NCBI RefSeq assembly: GCF_000956475.1
Contig: NZ_JYJB01000003.1
Span: 62,001 to 126,000 of the forward strand
Direction: 5' to 3'
From: Microbacterium hydrocarbonoxydans
Lineage (GTDB): Bacteria > Actinomycetota > Actinomycetes > Actinomycetales > Microbacteriaceae
Length of the DNA: 64,000 bases
This document shows positions 17,196 through 26,926 of the stretch, in pieces; position 1 is the first letter of the stretch, and each line of letters opens with the position of its first letter. A program made the translations under genes and the position numbers. The notes under the pieces were generated by a model. The model saw nothing but the letters and a program-made list of their open reading frames with translations. It made no database searches and had not been told where the DNA came from.

Positions 17196-18422
17196 ATGAC
17201 CCTGCCCCAGATCGCTCTGATCTCGCTCGCCATCGGGCTGCTGATCGGCATCGCGCTCTCGCTGGTCGTGGTCTGGGCGTACCGGGCGAGGGCCCGGATG
17301 GATGAAGAGACCTCGACCACCGTCCCCGAGGGCGTGACCGACGTCCTCGGCAGCATGGATGATGCGGCCTGCGTGATCGACACATCGGGGCTCGTGCTCG
17401 CGGCGTCGCTCGCAGCGGCGCGCTTCGGGATCCAGGTGGGCGCGACCCTCGACAACCCCGAGCTGCGTCAGCTGGTGCGCGGCGTGCGCGCGACCGGCGG
17501 GACCGCCACGGAGTCGCTCCGTATCACTCGAGGTGGGCTGAGCCTCGATCCTCGCCTGGTGTCGGCGCGTGCGAGCGTGATCAGCCCGCGCATGACGCTG
17601 CTGATCATCAGAGACGTCACGGAGCAGGAGCGGCTCGACCAGATGCGGCGCGATTTCGTCGCCAACACCAGTCACGAGCTCAAGACGCCGGTGGGCGCGG
17701 TCACGCTGCTCGCAGAGGCGATCGAATCCGCCGCCGACGACCCCGCGCAGGTGCGCATCTTCGCCGCCCGCATCTCGGCCGAGGCATCGCGGCTCGGTCA
17801 ACTCACGGGGAGGATCATGAGCCTCTCGCGTCTGCAGGCCGATGACGGCCTCGGCGACGTGCGCCCCGTGGCGATCGACGAGGTCATCGCCGCGTCCATC
17901 GAGGCCCATGTGGTGCAGGCGGACTCGGCAGGCGTCGACCTCGCCCGCGGCGGCGATCGTGACGTGTGGGTGCGCGGCGACGCCCAGATCCTCATCGAGG
18001 CGATCGGCAACCTGGTCGCCAACGCGATCGTCTATTCGCCCAAGGGCTCGCGCGTCGGCATCGGCGTGCGCGCCGACGGGGACATCGTCGAGATCGCCGT
18101 GTCCGACCAGGGCATCGGCATCGCCGAGGCCGATCGCGAGCGCATCTTCGAGCGCTTCTATCGCGCCGATGAAGCACGCTCGCGCCGCACAGGCGGCACG
18201 GGCCTCGGGCTCTCGATCGTCAAACACGCGATCCAGCGCCATGGCGGCGAGGTGCTGCTGTGGTCGCGCCCCGGCCGCGGATCGACTTTCACCGTCCGAC
18301 TTCCCCGCATCGACTCGCCGGTCTCGGGCGACGTCAAGAAGGAGAAGAAGCGCAAGAAGAAGCGCGAGAAGAAGGCGGTCAAAGCCGCCGCCGCTCGCGT
18401 CCGAAACGGAGAGACAGCATGA
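17196..18422 (+). CDS. senX3: Sensor histidine kinase SenX3/PhoR-like
   Basis: A 408-residue membrane kinase for phosphate starvation. There is one N-terminal transmembrane helix (5-28), a PAS-like region (45-140), the DHp helix with phospho-acceptor His160 (FVANTSHELKTPVGAVTLL), and an ATP-binding domain with GIGIAEADRERIFERFYR and GGTGLGLSIVKH. The C-terminus carries a lysine-rich tail of about 30 residues, which is odd for the family. Its stop overlaps regX3 by ATGA. Confidence 0.92.
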   Translation: MTLPQIALISLAIGLLIGIALSLVVVWAYRARARMDEETSTTVPEGVTDVLGSMDDAACVIDTSGLVLAASLAAARFGIQVGATLDNPELRQLVRGVRATGGTATESLRITRGGLSLDPRLVSARASVISPRMTLLIIRDVTEQERLDQMRRDFVANTSHELKTPVGAVTLLAEAIESAADDPAQVRIFAARISAEASRLGQLTGRIMSLSRLQADDGLGDVRPVAIDEVIAASIEAHVVQADSAGVDLARGGDRDVWVRGDAQILIEAIGNLVANAIVYSPKGSRVGIGVRADGDIVEIAVSDQGIGIAEADRERIFERFYRADEARSRRTGGTGLGLSIVKHAIQRHGGEVLLWSRPGRGSTFTVRLPRIDSPVSGDVKKEKKRKKKREKKAVKAAAARVRNGETA

Positions 18423-19102
18423 CCCGCATCCTTCTCGTCGAAGACGAACCCGACCTCGCCGACCCGCTGGCGTACCTGCTGCGCCGAGAGGGCTACGAAG
18501 TCGAGATCGCCGAAGACGGACCAGGGGCGCTCGCCGCGTTCCGCGAGCGCGGGGCGGACATCGTGCTGCTCGATCTCATGCTCCCCGGCATGCCGGGCAC
18601 CGAGGTGTGCCGCCAGATCCGTTCGACCTCTGCCGTGCCGATCATCATGCTCACGGCGAAGGACTCGGAGGTCGACATCGTCGTGGGTCTCGAGCTCGGC
18701 GCCGACGACTACATCACCAAGCCGTATTCCTCGCGAGAGCTGCTGGCGCGCATGCGTGCCGTGCTGCGCCGGGTAGTGCAGGCCGACAGCGAGCTCGACG
18801 AGCGGGTGCTGGACGGCGGACGGGTCTCGCTCGACATCGACCGGCACACCGTGTCGGTCGACGGCCAGCAGATCAACATGCCGCTCAAGGAGTTCGAGCT
18901 GCTCGAGGTGCTCATGCGCAATTCCGGTCGCGTGCTCACCCGCGGCCAGCTGATCGACCGGGTGTGGGGGAGCGACTACTTCGGCGACACGAAGACCCTC
19001 GACGTGCACATCAAGCGCATCCGCTCGCGCATCGAGCAGAACCCGGGTGAGCCCGTGATGCTCGTGACGGTGCGGGGCCTCGGCTACCGCTTCGAGGGCT
19101 GA
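18419..19102 (+). CDS. regX3: OmpR-family response regulator RegX3-like
   Basis: A 227-residue regulator. The receiver has Asp52 as phospho-acceptor (VLLDLMLPGMPG) and the conserved Lys in YITKPYSSREL. The winged helix includes LKEFELLEVLMRNSGRVLTR and the recognition segment TKTLDVHIKRIRSRI. It probably binds the 11-bp repeats before pstS and near phoU/senX3. ATG 18419 overlaps the senX3 stop. Confidence 0.94.
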   Translation: MTRILLVEDEPDLADPLAYLLRREGYEVEIAEDGPGALAAFRERGADIVLLDLMLPGMPGTEVCRQIRSTSAVPIIMLTAKDSEVDIVVGLELGADDYITKPYSSRELLARMRAVLRRVVQADSELDERVLDGGRVSLDIDRHTVSVDGQQINMPLKEFELLEVLMRNSGRVLTRGQLIDRVWGSDYFGDTKTLDVHIKRIRSRIEQNPGEPVMLVTVRGLGYRFEG

Positions 19103-19129
19103 CCCCTTCGGCAGGAGCTGCCGACCCGA

Positions 19130-19166
19130 CGAAGAAGGCCGGCCCCCGAGGGGCCGGCCTTCTTCG
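19130..19166. terminator. Bidirectional terminator after regX3
   Basis: A 17-bp stem pairs 19130-19146 with 19150-19166 around the loop CGA. The arms carry TTC-rich outer ends. It lies between regX3 (plus) and the lpqE-like gene (minus), which converge. Confidence 0.9.
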
Positions 19167-19178
19167 ATGAGTGAGAAG

Positions 19179-19724
19179 TCAGTTCGACGGAGCCGGTGCG
19201 GCGGTGTCGGTCGGAGTCGGCTCCGGTGCGGGCTTGGTCGTGGGCTTCGGCTTCTCAGCCGAGGGGACCAGGTCTGCGTAGTAGGGGAGCGAACCGTCGA
19301 GCACGGGGACGTCGGCCTTGACGCCTGAGCTGTCACCCGACTGGAAGTGCACCTCGATCGTGGCGCCGGGCATCGTGTCGAGGTCGACGATGCGCAGCGG
19401 CTCCTCGTCGGCGCCGAGGCTCACGGTGCCGCCCGCGGGGACCGTCACGGCCATCGGGTCGATGCCCTCGACCGTGATCGTGAGGGTCGCCTTCTCATCG
19501 GTCGGGTTCACGAGCGCGGCGACGAAGTTGCCGACCGAGCCGTCTTCGTTCGCCACGATGAAGGCGTTGCGGACGACGACGGGACCGGTTTCATCGGAGA
19601 CGTTCACGCCGTCGGATGCCGAGTAGTTGATCGTCGTCGCCTGGGGCGAGATGAACGTGCATCCGGTCGTGCCCAGCAGCACGAGGGTGCTGATGGCGGC
19701 AGCTGCGACGAGGCGCGAATTCAC
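19179..19724 (-). CDS. lpqE: LpqE-like lipoprotein
   Basis: A 181-residue exported lipoprotein. The signal peptide ends at TTGC with Cys22 as the probable lipidation site. The body is all-beta in character (NAFIVANEDGSVGNFVAALVN), then a Pro/Thr/Lys-rich C-terminal tail. Its place next to carD and ispDF matches M. tuberculosis LpqE (Rv3584) beside CarD. Function is not established; a copper-chaperone-like fold has been suggested for relatives. I chose GTG 19724 because AGGAGG lies just upstream. Confidence 0.7.
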   Translation of the reverse strand: MNSRLVAAAAISTLVLLGTTGCTFISPQATTINYSASDGVNVSDETGPVVVRNAFIVANEDGSVGNFVAALVNPTDEKATLTITVEGIDPMAVTVPAGGTVSLGADEEPLRIVDLDTMPGATIEVHFQSGDSSGVKADVPVLDGSLPYYADLVPSAEKPKPTTKPAPEPTPTDTAAPAPSN

Positions 19725-19858
19725 TGGTCCTCCTGAGGTCCGGCGGGATATCCGCATCCATTCTATGGGTACGGCCGCGCGAGTCCCGGACGCAGGGGCG
19801 CGAACCTTAGCGCATATCCCCTGTGGTATCCTTGAGGTTGCCGAAAGGACACGTTTTT

Positions 19859-20341
19859 ATGCTTTTTGAGGTTGGCGAAACAGTCGTCTATCCGCACCAT
19901 GGCGCTGCGACCATCATCGAGGTCAAGGAGCGCATCATCAAGGGCGAGGCGAAGAAGTATCTGAAGCTCAACGTCACCCAGGGCGATCTGATCATCGAGG
20001 TTCCCGCTGAGAACGTCGATCTGGTCGGCGTTCGCGATGTGATCGGCAAGGAGGGCCTCGACCACGTGTTCGAGGTTCTGCGTGCGCCGTTCACGGAGGA
20101 GCCCACCAACTGGTCGCGTCGTTACAAGGCGAACCTTGAGAAGCTCGCCTCGGGCGATGTCATCAAGGTGAGCGAGGTCGTCCGCGATCTCTGGCGTCGT
20201 GACCAGGACCGCGGTCTCTCCGCGGGTGAGAAGCGGATGCTGGCGAAGGCTCGCCAGATCCTCATCTCCGAGCTGGCCCTCGCCGAGAAGATCGACGAGG
20301 ACAAGGCGGGCGCGCTGCTCGACGAGGTCCTCGCTTCCTGA
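19859..20341 (+). CDS. carD: CarD family transcriptional regulator
   Basis: A 160-residue essential actinobacterial factor that binds the RNA polymerase beta subunit and stabilises open promoter complexes, notably at rRNA genes. Residues 1-60 are the RNAP-interaction Tudor-like domain ([16 protein letters not shown]), the rest the helical DNA-binding domain ([20 protein letters not shown]). ATG 19859 is preceded by AAAGGA (19844-19849). TATCCT at 19827-19832 is a plausible -10. A strong terminator follows. Confidence 0.96.
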   Translation: MLFEVGETVVYPHHGAATIIEVKERIIKGEAKKYLKLNVTQGDLIIEVPAENVDLVGVRDVIGKEGLDHVFEVLRAPFTEEPTNWSRRYKANLEKLASGDVIKVSEVVRDLWRRDQDRGLSAGEKRMLAKARQILISELALAEKIDEDKAGALLDEVLAS

Positions 20342-20356
20342 GCGGAATGAGTGAGG

Positions 20357-20385
20357 AAGGCGGATGCTCCGGCATCCGCCTTTTT
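20357..20385 (+). terminator. Rho-independent terminator of carD
   Basis: An 11-bp stem (20357-20367 with 20372-20382) around TCCG, followed by a T-run to 20385. A canonical intrinsic terminator separating carD from ispDF. Confidence 0.92.
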
Positions 20386-20408
20386 CGTGCGCCCGGTAGC
20401 GTGTGAGC

Positions 20409-21584
20409 ATGCTTCCTGTTCCGCACACCGCGATCATCGTCGTCGCCGCAGGGTCGGGTACGCGCCTGGCCGGCGGGGCGCCCAAGGCGTTCGTCGGGAT
20501 CGATGCCCGGTCGATCCTGCGCCACGCGCTCGACGGCGTCTTCGCCGCGCAGCCGATGCAGGTGATCGTCGTGGCTCCGGCCGGCTTCGAAGGGCAGGCC
20601 GAGAGCGATCTGCTCGCTGCGGCGGGGGAGCGCGCCGACCTCGGCCGCGTCGTCACCGGAGGTGCGACCCGCCAGGAGTCGGTGTCGGCGGGGCTCGCCG
20701 CGCTCTGGGGCGACATCGACACCGTGCTGGTGCACGACGCAGCGAGGGCGCTCACGCCGACGGCGGTGATCGACGCGGTCGCCGATTCCGTGGACGGCGT
20801 CGCCGGCGTGCTGCCGATGCTGCCGGTCGTCGACACCCTGAAGAAGGTCGACGGCGACATGATCGTCGCGGCGATCGATCGCGCCGAGCTGGCGGCCGCG
20901 CAGACCCCGCAGGGCTTTCCGCGCGGAGCGCTCGAGGCCGCATACGAGGATGCGCGTGAAGCGGGAGTGGAATACACCGACGATGCGGCGCTGTTCGCCG
21001 CGGCCGGCCACGCTGTGCGGCGGATCGCCGGCTCGGAGCGGGGCTTCAAGATCACCACGCAGGCCGACCTCGAGCGAGCACGGCATCTGCTCACGGCATC
21101 CGCTCCGCGTCCGCTGCTTCCTCGGGTGGGCATCGGCACCGACGTGCACGCGTTCGGCGGCGAGGGGAACCTGTGGCTCGCCGGGCTCGAATGGCCGGGC
21201 GAGCAGCCCTTGTCGGGACACTCGGACGGCGACGCCGTAGCGCACGCCATCGTGGACGCGCTGCTGGGGGCCGCCGGTCTCGGCGACATCGGCGAGCACT
21301 TCGGCACAGCGCATCCCGAGTACGCCGGAGCCCACGGCGTCGTGTTCCTCGCGCGCACACGGGAGATCCTCGCGGAGAACGGCTACGCGATCGGCAACGT
21401 GTCGGCGCAGCTTCAGGGGAACAGGCCCAAGTTCAGCCCTCGGAGGGCGCACGCGCAGGCAGTGCTGAGCGAGGTCCTCGGAGCCCCCGTGTCGGTCACG
21501 GCCACGACCACCGACGCCCTGGGCTTCACCGGCCGTGGCGAGGGCATCTCGGTCACCGCGATCGCGACGGTCATCCCGCTCTGA
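20409..21584 (+). CDS. ispDF: Bifunctional IspD-IspF (non-mevalonate isoprenoid pathway)
   Basis: A 391-residue fusion. Residues 1-235 are IspD (2-C-methyl-D-erythritol 4-phosphate cytidylyltransferase) with the CTP loop AAGSGTRL (13-20) and Lys26. Residues 238-391 are IspF (MEcPP synthase) with metal ligands Asp245 and His247 in GTDVHAF and His279 in HSDGDAVAHA. The fusion runs two non-consecutive pathway steps on one chain. ATG 20409 is preceded at six bases by TAGCGT (20397-20402); the in-frame GTG six bases earlier is less likely. Confidence 0.95.
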   Translation: MLPVPHTAIIVVAAGSGTRLAGGAPKAFVGIDARSILRHALDGVFAAQPMQVIVVAPAGFEGQAESDLLAAAGERADLGRVVTGGATRQESVSAGLAALWGDIDTVLVHDAARALTPTAVIDAVADSVDGVAGVLPMLPVVDTLKKVDGDMIVAAIDRAELAAAQTPQGFPRGALEAAYEDAREAGVEYTDDAALFAAAGHAVRRIAGSERGFKITTQADLERARHLLTASAPRPLLPRVGIGTDVHAFGGEGNLWLAGLEWPGEQPLSGHSDGDAVAHAIVDALLGAAGLGDIGEHFGTAHPEYAGAHGVVFLARTREILAENGYAIGNVSAQLQGNRPKFSPRRAHAQAVLSEVLGAPVSVTATTTDALGFTGRGEGISVTAIATVIPL

Positions 21585-21664
21585 TGTCCGGAGCCCCGCG
21601 GGCGGGAATGCGCCGCCGGGGCGCCTCGTTGCCTGATGGGGTGACCACGAAAGAAGGAATCGGA

Positions 21665-22255
21665 ATGAAGATCCTCATCATCGGAGCGACAGGACACGTC
21701 GGGCGCGCAGCGGCCGCCGCCCTCGAAGGGCACGAGATCGTCGGAGCCTCCCGCGGCGGACAGCCCGCCGTCGACGTGACCGATCCCGCCTCGATCGAGC
21801 GCCTTTTCAGCGAAGTCGGGAGCGTCGACGCGGTGATCGCGGCTGTGGGCAGCGTGCCGTTCGCGCCGCTTGCCGAACTCGGACGCGACGCCTACGAATC
21901 GGCCTTCCGGGGCAAGGTGCTGTCGCAGATCGACATCGTCCGGATCGGCACGCCCTTCGTGCGAGAAGGCGGCTCATTCACCCTGACCAGCGGCATCCTT
22001 GCGCGTGAGCCGATCGCGACCGGCGCTGCGGCGTCGCTGGCGAACGGCGCCCTCGAGGCGTTCGTCCTCGGTGCGGCGCCCGAGCTTCCTCGCGGCATCC
22101 GCCTCAACGCGGTGAGCCCCTCCGTCCTGGAGGACGCCCCGGCGTATCACTCATCGTTCCCCGGCTTCATCCCGGTCTCCTCGCACCGGGTCGGTCAGGC
22201 GTACGCGAAGAGCGTCCTCGGCGTGCAGACGGGGCAGGTCTTCCCGGTCGACTGA
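21665..22255 (+). CDS. Short-chain dehydrogenase, PRK07578-like
   Basis: A 196-residue NAD(P)-binding protein, short for an SDR. The dinucleotide motif is GATGHVG (7-13). FTLTSGILAREPI, SLANGALEAFV and ELPRGIRLNAVSPSV match the PRK07578 type, in which the usual YxxxK pair is not in the classic form. Substrate unknown. ATG 21665 has AGAAGGAAT upstream, so it is translated with a leader, unlike its neighbours. Confidence 0.8.
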   Translation: MKILIIGATGHVGRAAAAALEGHEIVGASRGGQPAVDVTDPASIERLFSEVGSVDAVIAAVGSVPFAPLAELGRDAYESAFRGKVLSQIDIVRIGTPFVREGGSFTLTSGILAREPIATGAAASLANGALEAFVLGAAPELPRGIRLNAVSPSVLEDAPAYHSSFPGFIPVSSHRVGQAYAKSVLGVQTGQVFPVD

Positions 22256-22329
22256 CCCCGTGTCGGCCTGGGCGCGACGCATTGCGGTGCGCCCAGGCTT
22301 CGCGGTCGGCCGCCCGGTAGTCTTGAGCA

Positions 22330-23745
22330 GTGACACTCCGCCTCTACGACACCCGCGCTGCCGCTCTGCGCGATTTCGTGCCTCTCGATCCCGAGAACAT
22401 CACGATGTACGTGTGCGGACCCACAGTGCAGTCGGGCCCCCACATCGGGCACGTCAGGGCGGCGCTCAGCTTCGATCTGCTGCGGCGGTGGCTGACGCAC
22501 CGGTATGGCCGCGTGACCTTCGTGCGCAACGTCACCGACATCGACGACAAGACCCTCGCGAACGCCACCGCCGAGGAACCGTGGTGGGCGCTCGCGTACC
22601 GGATCGAGCAGGAGTTCACCGCGGCGTATGCCGCCGTCGGCATCCTTCCCCCCACCTATGAGCCCCGGGCCACCGCCTCGGTCCCCCAGATGCAGGAGAT
22701 CGTCGCGACGCTCATCGACCGCGGCCACGCCTATCCCGCCCCCGACGGCTCGGGCGACGTGTACTTCGACGTGCGCTCCTGGCCCGAATACGGCTCTCTC
22801 ACGCACCAGTCGCTCGACGCGATGGAGCCGGCGGAGGACGCCGACCCTCGCGGCAAGCGCAACCCTCAGGACTTCGCCCTGTGGAAGGGCGCCAAGGCGG
22901 AGGAGCCGGCGGACGCCGTGTGGCGGTCGCCCTGGGGGGCAGGGCGCCCCGGCTGGCACATCGAGTGCTCGGCCATGGCCAAGCGCTACCTCGGCGCCGA
23001 ATTCGACATCCACGGCGGAGGCCTCGACCTGCGCTTCCCGCACCACGAGAACGAACTCGCCCAATCGACCGCGGCCGGCGACGGCTTCGCGCAGTACTGG
23101 GTGCACAACGGCCTGGTGACGGTCGGCGGGCAGAAGATGTCGAAGTCGCTCGGCAACTTCACCCTCGCGGCCGACGTGCTCGCCGCGCACGACCCGCAGG
23201 TGGTGCGCTACGCGCTCGCTGCCGCGCACTATCGCTCCAGCCTCGATCTGACCGAGTCATCGTGGGCCGAGGCCGAGGCCGCGCTCGGGCGGATCCGCAC
23301 CTTCCTCGAACGAGCAGAGAGGAGCCGCGGCTCGCTCTCGGGCGACGGGACCGTGACGTACATCCCGACTCTCCCCGAAGAATTCGCACGTGCGATGGAC
23401 GACGATCTCGGAGTGCCGCAGGCTCTCGCCGTCCTGCACGAGCGGGTGCGCGCCGGCAACCAGGCGATCGATGAGGACGACGGCGCGGCGGCGGAGCAGG
23501 CGCTGCACCAGGTTCGCGCGATGGTCGGCGTGCTCGGCCTGGACGACGTTCCGGGAGGAACCGAGAGCGAGGGGGCGACGGCCTCCGCTCTCGACGCCCT
23601 CGTGCAGACGATGATCACCCAGCGTGCGCAGGCGCGCGCTGACAAGGACTGGGCGGCGGCGGATCGCATCCGTGACGCGATCGCCGCCGCAGGAATCACG
23701 CTGGAGGACACTCCGGCCGGAACTCATTGGAGTATCGATGGCTAA
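22330..23745 (+). CDS. cysS: Cysteinyl-tRNA synthetase
   Basis: A 471-residue class I synthetase. HIGH is at 38-41 and KMSKS at 269-273. The zinc ligands Cys29, Cys213, His238 and Glu242 are all present. GTG 22330 follows TAGTCT (22318-22323) by six bases, indicating a leaderless start. Its stop lies inside the next gene, rlmB (8-bp overlap), as in the mycobacterial cysS-rlmB order. The mycothiol enzyme MshC is related, but the length and full anticodon-binding C-terminus favour CysS. Confidence 0.96.
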   Translation: MTLRLYDTRAAALRDFVPLDPENITMYVCGPTVQSGPHIGHVRAALSFDLLRRWLTHRYGRVTFVRNVTDIDDKTLANATAEEPWWALAYRIEQEFTAAYAAVGILPPTYEPRATASVPQMQEIVATLIDRGHAYPAPDGSGDVYFDVRSWPEYGSLTHQSLDAMEPAEDADPRGKRNPQDFALWKGAKAEEPADAVWRSPWGAGRPGWHIECSAMAKRYLGAEFDIHGGGLDLRFPHHENELAQSTAAGDGFAQYWVHNGLVTVGGQKMSKSLGNFTLAADVLAAHDPQVVRYALAAAHYRSSLDLTESSWAEAEAALGRIRTFLERAERSRGSLSGDGTVTYIPTLPEEFARAMDDDLGVPQALAVLHERVRAGNQAIDEDDGAAAEQALHQVRAMVGVLGLDDVPGGTESEGATASALDALVQTMITQRAQARADKDWAAADRIRDAIAAAGITLEDTPAGTHWSIDG

Positions 23746-24745
23746 GCCAGGCAACCCCTCAGCGGGCAAGGGCAAGAAGAAGGGGCCCAGCAAGGGCACC
23801 GGCGGACTCGGACGCAAGGCGCTCGAGGGTCGCGGACCGACCCCGAAGGCGGAGGACCGCGCGTGGCATCCCGCGGGCAAGCGCAAGGCCGCGGCCGAGC
23901 GCTTCGCTGCCGCCGGCGGCAAGGGCCGACCCGGTCAGCAGCGCAATTCGGGCGGAAACCCGAACCGCTCGGCTCGCGCCAAGGACAACACCACCGACAC
24001 CGAGATCGTCACCGGGCGCAACTCGGTGCTCGAGGCGCTGCGCGCGAAGATCCCTGCCACCGCGTTCTACATCGCCCAGCGTGTGGAGATGGATGACCGC
24101 ACCAAGGAGATGCTCGCGATCGCGACGCACCGCGGCATCCCCGTGCTCGAGGTCACCCGTCAGGAGCTCGACCGCATGGCCGGGTTCGACGGCGTGCACC
24201 AGGGCGTCGCGATCAAGGTGCCGCCGTACGAGTACGCGCACCCGCAGGACCTGCTCGAAGCGGTGATCGACAAGGGCCAGGTGCCGCTGTTCGTCGCTCT
24301 CGACGGCATCACCGATCCGCGCAACCTCGGTGCGATCATCCGCTCGACCGCCGCGTTCGGCGGTCACGGGATCATCCTGCCGCAGCGTCGCTCGGCCGGG
24401 GTGAACTCGGCGGCGTGGAAGACCAGCGCCGGCGCGGCAGCACGCGTCCCGGTCGCTCTCGCCGTGAATCTCACGACGCAGCTCAAGGAGTTCAAGAAGC
24501 AGGGCGTGTTCGTCCTGGGACTCGACGGCGGCGGCGATGTGGATCTGCCCGACCTGCAGCTCGCCGATCGTCCTGTCGTGATCGTCACGGGTTCAGAGGG
24601 CAAGGGCCTCTCGCGGCTCGTGGCCGAGACGTGCGACCAGATCGTGTCGATCCCGATCTCGGCGGCCACCGAGTCGCTGAACGCCGGCATCGCGACCTCG
24701 GTCGCGCTGTACCAGGTCTCCACCGTCCGCAACGCCAAGAAGTAG
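23738..24745 (+). CDS. rlmB: 23S rRNA 2'-O-methyltransferase RlmB, TrmH/SpoU family
   Basis: A 335-residue methyltransferase. The first ~85 residues are a Lys/Gly/Arg-rich low-complexity extension. Residues ~90-165 form the SpoU substrate-binding domain ([11 protein letters not shown] is expected there; here [11 protein letters not shown]). The SPOUT knot domain follows, with [31 protein letters not shown] and [23 protein letters not shown] 23738 lies within the end of cysS and has TTGGAG at 23727-23732. Confidence 0.93.
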   Translation: MAKPGNPSAGKGKKKGPSKGTGGLGRKALEGRGPTPKAEDRAWHPAGKRKAAAERFAAAGGKGRPGQQRNSGGNPNRSARAKDNTTDTEIVTGRNSVLEALRAKIPATAFYIAQRVEMDDRTKEMLAIATHRGIPVLEVTRQELDRMAGFDGVHQGVAIKVPPYEYAHPQDLLEAVIDKGQVPLFVALDGITDPRNLGAIIRSTAAFGGHGIILPQRRSAGVNSAAWKTSAGAAARVPVALAVNLTTQLKEFKKQGVFVLGLDGGGDVDLPDLQLADRPVVIVTGSEGKGLSRLVAETCDQIVSIPISAATESLNAGIATSVALYQVSTVRNAKK

Positions 24746-24756
24746 GAAGGCACGTC

Positions 24757-25398
24757 ATGACCCGCATCGTCGTTCTCGGAGGGACCGGCTATGCCGGTCG
24801 TCACATCGTCGCCGAGGCGGTGAGCCGCGGCCATGAGGTCGTCGCCGTGTCTCGCTCGGTCCCGACAGACCAGGTCATCGGGGCGGAGTACGTGCAGGGC
24901 TCGGCGCTCGACGTCGCTCCGCTCGCGGAGACCCTGACCGCGGCGGACGCGGTGGTCTCGGCGCTGTCGCCTCGCGGCGACATGACAGATCGTGCTCTCG
25001 AGGCTCTCACCAACGTCGCCGAGCTGCTGAGCGGCACCTCCACGCGCCTCGGCGTCGTCGGCGGCGCCGGCGGCAGCCTGATCGCCCCCGGCGGCCCCCG
25101 GCTGTTCGACCAGGGCTTCCCCGAGGAGTACAAGCACGAGGCGCAGGTCGGCATCGACTCGCTCGCGATGCTGGAGACGACGGATTCCGGCCTCGACTGG
25201 TTCTTCGTTCACCCCGCCGAGGTGTTCGGCCCCTGGGCCGAGGGGGAGCGCACCGGTCACTATCGTGACGGCGGCGATGTCCTCGTGCGCGATGACGAAG
25301 GCAAGTCGTACATCTCGGGCGCCGACTTCGCGGTCGCGGTCGTCGACGAGATCGAGCAGGGCAACCACCACCGCGAGCGGTTCACCGTCGGGTACTGA
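24757..25398 (+). CDS. NAD(P)H-binding atypical short-chain dehydrogenase
   Basis: A 213-residue protein with an N-terminal GGTGYAG nucleotide motif (8-14), of the NmrA/YwnB-like atypical SDR group. LGVVGGAGGSLIAPGG and DWFFVHPAEVFGPW fit this group, whose members often bind NAD(P)H without a known reaction. It follows rlmB by 11 bp with AGGAAGG as ribosome site, so it is probably the last gene of cysS-rlmB-SDR. Confidence 0.8.
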   Translation: MTRIVVLGGTGYAGRHIVAEAVSRGHEVVAVSRSVPTDQVIGAEYVQGSALDVAPLAETLTAADAVVSALSPRGDMTDRALEALTNVAELLSGTSTRLGVVGGAGGSLIAPGGPRLFDQGFPEEYKHEAQVGIDSLAMLETTDSGLDWFFVHPAEVFGPWAEGERTGHYRDGGDVLVRDDEGKSYISGADFAVAVVDEIEQGNHHRERFTVGY

Positions 25399-25415
25399 CG
25401 CGATCCCGCCTCCGC

Positions 25416-26336
25416 TCAGCGGGCGTTCTCGCGGCGCCACGCGACATAGTGCGCGACGGCCGCCGGCACGTCGTAGTCGGGGCGGAATCCGGTCTCCGCG
25501 GTGAGCCGGGTGATGTCGAGGTAGGGGTCGACGCCGTCGCCGTCGCGCCCGCCGTCGACGAGCGGGGGAGTCGAGCCGGGGATCGACGCCGCCACGGCGG
25601 CAGCGACCTCGCGGTAGGTGAGCCGACCACCGCTGGAGACGTTGTAGGTGTCGTGGGCGAGCCGGTCGGTCGTCATCAGGAGCGCGATCGCCCTGCCGGT
25701 GTCCGGAGCGTAGGAGAAGTCGCTTCCCTCATCGGCATGCAGCGGGGGCGGATTCTCTCCCCGCAGCAGCGCTCCCACGTAGGGAGGGATCGGGTTGAAC
25801 GTCGATTCCGGGTCCATCAGCGGACCCCACGTGCTGCCGATCCGCACCACGACCGGCTGGATGCCGATATCCCGCAGTGCCTGAGTGGTGACCGGCTCGG
25901 CGGCCTTCTTCAGCGCGATGATCAGGTGAGGCACGTCGGTGGCCGGCAGCGCGTGCTCCTCGCGCCAGGGCAGTTCGGCCGTGCCGATGTACACGCCGAT
26001 GCTGCTGGCCACGGCGAACCGCCGAACCCGCCAGGCGCGGGCGGCGTCGAGCATGTTCAGCAGCCCCGTCAGGTCGTGGCGGAAGAACGCCACAGGGTCG
26101 TCGCCGGGGATGCTCCCGGCGAGATGCACGATGTCGGTGATCTCGAACCGCTGCCCGAGGTCGAGCACGGCCTCGCGATCTGTGACGTCGAGGGTCTCGA
26201 CCCGCACGCGGCCGACGAGGAACGACGGCACGTCGGCGCGACGATGTCCGGTGATCACGACCTCCTCACCGAGGTCGGCGAGGGCCGCGGCGGCGTGGGC
26301 GCCGATCATCCCGAGGCCGCCCGTGACGAGGATCAC
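25416..26336 (-). CDS. NAD-dependent epimerase/dehydratase-like extended SDR lacking the usual Tyr
   Basis: A 306-residue extended SDR. The nucleotide motif GGLGMIG is at 6-12, Asp at 51 in LDVTD, and SSIGVY at 111-116. The catalytic YxxxK is altered: Lys144 is followed by AAE as usual, but the Tyr position four residues before is Ile140. So either another residue does the acid/base chemistry or the protein is a non-catalytic NAD binder. The start overlaps the upstream DHFR-like gene by 4 bp. Substrate unknown. Confidence 0.8.
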   Translation of the reverse strand: MILVTGGLGMIGAHAAAALADLGEEVVITGHRRADVPSFLVGRVRVETLDVTDREAVLDLGQRFEITDIVHLAGSIPGDDPVAFFRHDLTGLLNMLDAARAWRVRRFAVASSIGVYIGTAELPWREEHALPATDVPHLIIALKKAAEPVTTQALRDIGIQPVVVRIGSTWGPLMDPESTFNPIPPYVGALLRGENPPPLHADEGSDFSYAPDTGRAIALLMTTDRLAHDTYNVSSGGRLTYREVAAAVAASIPGSTPPLVDGGRDGDGVDPYLDITRLTAETGFRPDYDVPAAVAHYVAWRRENAR

Positions 26337-26926
26337 CGCTGCACCTCGTAGCGCAGGTGCGTCACGTCGGGCGCGACGACGGCCTCGATCAGCCTCAGGC
26401 CGATGTGCTGCGGCAGTTCATGGAAGTAAGGGCGGCCACCGCCGAGCAGCACAGGCACCTGATGCAGGATCAGCTCGTCGACGAGTCCCGCCTTGAGCGC
26501 CTCGGTCGTGATGACCCCGCCCATGAGGGCGACGTCCTTGTCTCCGGCCAGTTCGCGAGCGAGGTCGACGGCGTCGGCCAGGCCGGTGGTCACGATGTGC
26601 TGCCGGTCGGATGCCGGTGTCAGCTCCTGGTGGCTGAGCACCACGAGCGGGGCGGTGGGGTGCGGGGCGCCGCCGGCGAAGTCGTTCGAGTCGGTGTAGG
26701 TCTTGCGGCCGGCCAGGCTCGCACCGACGCGGCCGGCCGCCTCGTCGAAGAACCCGACGCTCTCCGCGGTGAGAGTGAATCCGGGAAACGCGCGGCTGGG
26801 CACGTCGCCGCTCGAGTACCAGTCGAACAGGACGCCTCCGTCGCCGAGACCGTGCCCCGGCCGGGGATCGCGGCCGGTGATGTAGCCGTCGACGGATACG
26901 GACAGTGCGGTGATGACCTTGGTCAT
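26333..26926 (-). CDS. Dihydrofolate reductase-fold (RibD C-terminal-like) reductase
   Basis: A 197-residue protein of the DHFR/RibD-C family. [10 protein letters not shown] near the start, then AGRKTY, and [13 protein letters not shown] as the NADPH-binding GG segment, are typical. These stand-alone proteins are usually uncharacterised NADPH reductases, not the folate enzyme. It overlaps genes on both sides by 4 bp (ATGA), in an oxidoreductase operon. Confidence 0.85.
   Translation of the reverse strand: MTKVITALSVSVDGYITGRDPRPGHGLGDGGVLFDWYSSGDVPSRAFPGFTLTAESVGFFDEAAGRVGASLAGRKTYTDSNDFAGGAPHPTAPLVVLSHQELTPASDRQHIVTTGLADAVDLARELAGDKDVALMGGVITTEALKAGLVDELILHQVPVLLGGGRPYFHELPQHIGLRLIEAVVAPDVTHLRYEVQR

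Noticed and set aside
22330..23745. MshC (mycothiol ligase) instead of CysS
   Set aside because: The length (471 residues), complete C-terminal anticodon-binding region and cysS-rlmB order favour CysS.
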